Assembly: GCF_900104245.1 (NCBI RefSeq)
Contig: NZ_FMXN01000001.1
Span: 124,001 to 188,000 of the forward strand
Reading direction: 5' to 3'
Source: Pseudidiomarina indica
Lineage (GTDB): Bacteria; Pseudomonadota; Gammaproteobacteria; Enterobacterales; Alteromonadaceae
DNA: 64,000 nt
Below are positions 61,741 through 64,000 of the stretch, one piece after another. The translations under genes were made by a program, and so were the position numbers. Position 1 is the stretch's first letter. The number at the start of each line of letters is the position of its first letter. The notes beneath the pieces were generated by a model that was not told the origin of the DNA, ran no database searches, and saw only the letters and a program-made list of their open reading frames with translations.

Positions 61741-61746
61741 TATAAT
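61741..61746 (+). promoter_or_regulatory. -10 element of rlmL
   Basis: A perfect TATAAT stands six bases before ATG 61753. Transcription would start at about that ATG, so either the mRNA is leaderless or translation begins at ATG 61777. Confidence 0.55.
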
Positions 61747-61776
61747 AGCGCCATGTCTACTAACAAAGAAACCAGC

Positions 61777-63918
61777 ATGAGCAATTCACCAAAGCAACAT
61801 CGTCTATTCGCAACCTGCGCCAAAGGCTTAGAGCCGTTACTATTTGAAGAACTTCAGCAACTGGGAGCGGAAGACGTGCGCCAAACCATGGGAGGCTGCT
61901 GGTTCCAAGGCGATGTGCAGTTGGCATACCGCGTCTGTTTATGGACCCGTTTGGCCAACCGAGTCCTGCTCAGCTTAGGGGACACCTTCGTTAAACGCGT
62001 AGAAGATATTCCGCTGGCGGTAGCGCAGACTCCGTGGGAAGACGTGTTTACTGCTCAGCACACCTTTGTGGTGGACTTTAACGGGCGTAGTCAGGCTATC
62101 CGTCATACTCAATTTGGCGCACAACTAATTAAAGACGGGATTGTTGATCGCTTCCGCGATGCAGGGCTTCCGCGTCCCAATGTGGCCAAAGAAGGGGCTG
62201 ATATTCGTATTCATGCCCATCTTCACAAAGACAAACTGACCTGGTACCTCGACTTTGCCGGAGATAGCCTCCATAAGCGCGGCTATCGCCAGCAGCAGGG
62301 CAGTGCCCCGTTAAAAGAAACCTTAGCTGCGGCGATTGCGATTCGCAGTGGCGTGTCAACGGCCACCGACTTAGTCTTTGACCCATTCTGTGGTTCGGGC
62401 ACCTTATTGCTTGAAGCGGCCATGATCTGTTTGGATCGCGCACCGGGTTTAACCCGTACTGAGTGGGGCTTTCAACGTTGGTTAGGTCACCAAGAAACTG
62501 TATGGCAAACCTTGGTCAACGAGGCACAGCAACGGTTTACCGAAGCACAGTCGGAGCATCCGTTACGCTTGATCGGCCATGATCTTGATGCGCGTGTCTT
62601 GGCCATTGCGGAGCAAAACGCAATACGCCTTGGCATTCATGATCGCTGCCAGTGGGAGCGTCGCGATGCAGAAACAATGACTGCCCCCGCCTTAGAAGCG
62701 CCAGCGCAGCACCCGCACTTAATTTGTAACCCTCCTTATGGCGAGCGCCTGGGAGAAGAAGTTGAGACACTGCTTTTATATCGTCGATTTGGCAGTCAAT
62801 TGCGGGAGCATTTTAGCGGTTGGCAGGTGAGTGTGTTAGCCGGCGATGACAGCCTATTGAAACGCTTAAAACTGCGTAGTGAACGAAAATATAAGCTGTT
62901 TAATGGCCCAATTGAGACCACTTTAGCCTTATTTGATTTAACGAAAGAGCAATTAGAGTTTACCAAAGAACAATCAACGGATATTGCGAATCGGCTCCGT
63001 AAGAACTATCACAAACTCGAAAAATGGTCAGCAAAAGAAGGGGTTAACGCATGGCGACTCTACGATGCGGACCTGCCGGATTACAATGCTGCGGTTGACG
63101 TTTATGATGATTGTCTGGTCATTCAAGAATATGCTGCTCCCAAAGACGTTCCACCAGCGGTTGCCAAGGAACGTTTATGGACGTTAGTGGATTCTTTAGC
63201 ACAAGAACTCCCATTTGCTGCCGAAAATATGACCCTCAAAGTGAGACAGCGACAAACCGGGAAACAGCAGTATGAGAAACAAGCTCCTCGTGGTTTAACA
63301 CGAATTGTGCACGAGTATGATGCGCTTTTTGAAGTGAATCTCAGCGACTATTTAGACACCGGATTATTCTTAGACCATCGTTGGGCACGCCGTGAGCTCG
63401 GTAAACTGAGCCAAAATAAAGCCGTACTAAACTTGTTTGCTTACACCTGTTCAGCCTCAGTACACGCAGCCTTAGGTGGCGCGCGAGAGGTGGTTTCCGT
63501 CGATTTATCAAAAACCTACCTTGCTTGGGGTCAGCGTAATTTTAAATTGAATCATTTGCATGGGCGGCAATATCAGTTTATTCAAGCGGATTGTCTCCAA
63601 TGGTTAAAGGAACAACGGCCGCAACAACGGTTTGACGTGATCTTCCTTGATCCTCCCACGTTTTCTAACTCAAAACGAATGAGTGATGTGTTAGACACCG
63701 AACGGGATCATGTGATGCTGTTGAAACTTGCCGCGCGGTTGCTGAATGATAATGGTGTGATTCTATTTTCGACCAATAAGCGACGATTTAAATTGGACTA
63801 TGAGCAATTAGCGGCATTCCAATTGGTCGCCGAGGACCTTACGGAACGTTCCATTCCAGTGGATTTTGCCCGTAATAAAGGCATTCATCATTTATTTAAG
63901 GTGCGTTTTAGTGGGTGA
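61777..63918 (+). CDS. rlmL: bifunctional 23S rRNA methyltransferase RlmKL
   Basis: 713 residues from ATG 61777. The N-terminal THUMP domain (about 50-160) and a RlmL methyltransferase domain with FDPFCGSGTLLLEAA and NPPYGERLG make m2G2445. The C-terminal RlmK domain with LNLFAYTCSASVHAALGG and FLDPPTFSNSKRM makes m7G2069. The start matches E. coli (MNSLFAS versus MSNSPKQHRLFAT); ATG 61753 would add eight residues. It follows pyrD-zapC as in enterobacteria, interrupted here by a nucleotidase and a tRNA. Confidence 0.94.
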   Translation: MSNSPKQHRLFATCAKGLEPLLFEELQQLGAEDVRQTMGGCWFQGDVQLAYRVCLWTRLANRVLLSLGDTFVKRVEDIPLAVAQTPWEDVFTAQHTFVVDFNGRSQAIRHTQFGAQLIKDGIVDRFRDAGLPRPNVAKEGADIRIHAHLHKDKLTWYLDFAGDSLHKRGYRQQQGSAPLKETLAAAIAIRSGVSTATDLVFDPFCGSGTLLLEAAMICLDRAPGLTRTEWGFQRWLGHQETVWQTLVNEAQQRFTEAQSEHPLRLIGHDLDARVLAIAEQNAIRLGIHDRCQWERRDAETMTAPALEAPAQHPHLICNPPYGERLGEEVETLLLYRRFGSQLREHFSGWQVSVLAGDDSLLKRLKLRSERKYKLFNGPIETTLALFDLTKEQLEFTKEQSTDIANRLRKNYHKLEKWSAKEGVNAWRLYDADLPDYNAAVDVYDDCLVIQEYAAPKDVPPAVAKERLWTLVDSLAQELPFAAENMTLKVRQRQTGKQQYEKQAPRGLTRIVHEYDALFEVNLSDYLDTGLFLDHRWARRELGKLSQNKAVLNLFAYTCSASVHAALGGAREVVSVDLSKTYLAWGQRNFKLNHLHGRQYQFIQADCLQWLKEQRPQQRFDVIFLDPPTFSNSKRMSDVLDTERDHVMLLKLAARLLNDNGVILFSTNKRRFKLDYEQLAAFQLVAEDLTERSIPVDFARNKGIHHLFKVRFSG

Positions 63919-64000
63919 GTTCTATTTACTGACCAAACCTCATTGCCCCTTGTGTGATGTTGCGTTGGAACTGATTCAGCAGTGCCAGCCCGCAACCCCT
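63911..64000 (+). CDS. glutaredoxin-like (DUF836) protein, 5' end only
   Basis: Open from GTG 63911 to the window edge, giving 30 residues: GEFYLLTKPHCPLCDVALEL and onward. The C-x2-C motif in an N-terminal strand-helix is typical of the DUF836 glutaredoxin-like family often found after rlmL. It overlaps the rlmL stop by eight bases, with AAGG upstream. The rest is outside the window. Confidence 0.7.
   Translation, partial: MGEFYLLTKPHCPLCDVALELIQQCQPATP

Overview
The window is a stretch of chromosome from a gammaproteobacterium. Gene order matches enterobacterial core neighbourhoods in many blocks: cspD/clpS-clpA/infA, lrp-ftsK-lolA-rarA-serS, uvrY-uvrC-pgsA-tRNA(Gly,Cys,Leu), msrC-proQ-prc and pyrD-zapC-rlmL. 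Sodium-linked and amino-acid-oriented genes sit between them: an Mrp antiporter, NhaC, an AGCS alanine symporter, an NSS transporter, alanine dehydrogenase, the large NAD-glutamate dehydrogenase and many peptidases. Together these suggest a marine or halophilic amino-acid-degrading member of the Alteromonadales, perhaps Idiomarinaceae. That placement is inferred from gene content and was not computed. I see no insertion sequence, prophage, integron, CRISPR array or rRNA operon.

Layout. 1-6.4 kb: the 5' part of yejM, divergent from yejK; then cspD, clpSA, infA and trxB. 6.5-14.2 kb: alanine dehydrogenase divergent from lrp, then ftsK, lolA, rarA and serS. 14.2-16.3 kb, minus strand: yccA-tusD-tusC-tusB-tusE, the sulfur relay for tRNA wobble 2-thiouridine. 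16.5-21.2 kb: tRNA-Ser, a thioesterase, a UvrY/GacA-like regulator whose receiver lacks its phosphorylation residues, uvrC, pgsA and a three-tRNA operon. 21.2-27.2 kb, minus strand: a six-gene Mrp Na+/H+ antiporter operon with MrpA and MrpB fused. Diverging from it are a small secreted protein and a CBS-domain protein. 28.5-35.1 kb: a membrane-anchored GltB-like flavoprotein, a LysR/LysE divergent pair, a tandem-T-fold pterin synthase homologue, an M23 peptidase and an M61 peptidase.

35.2-43.2 kb: a LytS/LytTR two-component system, pyruvate kinase, a long-form GAPDH, an M14 peptidase and the AGCS symporter. 43.3-47.5 kb: a compact operon of zinc-ribbon protein, yeaC, msrC, a very acidic small protein, proQ and prc. 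47.5-53.1 kb: NSS transporter, nhaC and pepN. 53.3-59.8 kb: gdhB, pyrD and zapC. 59.8-64 kb: a periplasmic 5'-nucleotidase, the initiator tRNA on the minus strand, rlmL, and the start of a glutaredoxin-like gene cut by the window edge.

Functional logic. Peptidases (PepN, M61, M14, Prc) and Na+-coupled importers (AGCS, NSS) would supply amino acids. Ald and GdhB would deaminate them, and Lrp, encoded divergently from ald, probably regulates that step. Mrp and NhaC would maintain the sodium gradient. Most genes are ordinary core genes. The points that deserve a second look are the non-phosphorylatable UvrY-like regulator, the pterin synthase homologue whose active-site residues are divided between two domains, the acidic protein translationally coupled to ProQ, the CBS and secreted-protein pair beside Mrp, and a periplasmic insertion in the alanine symporter.
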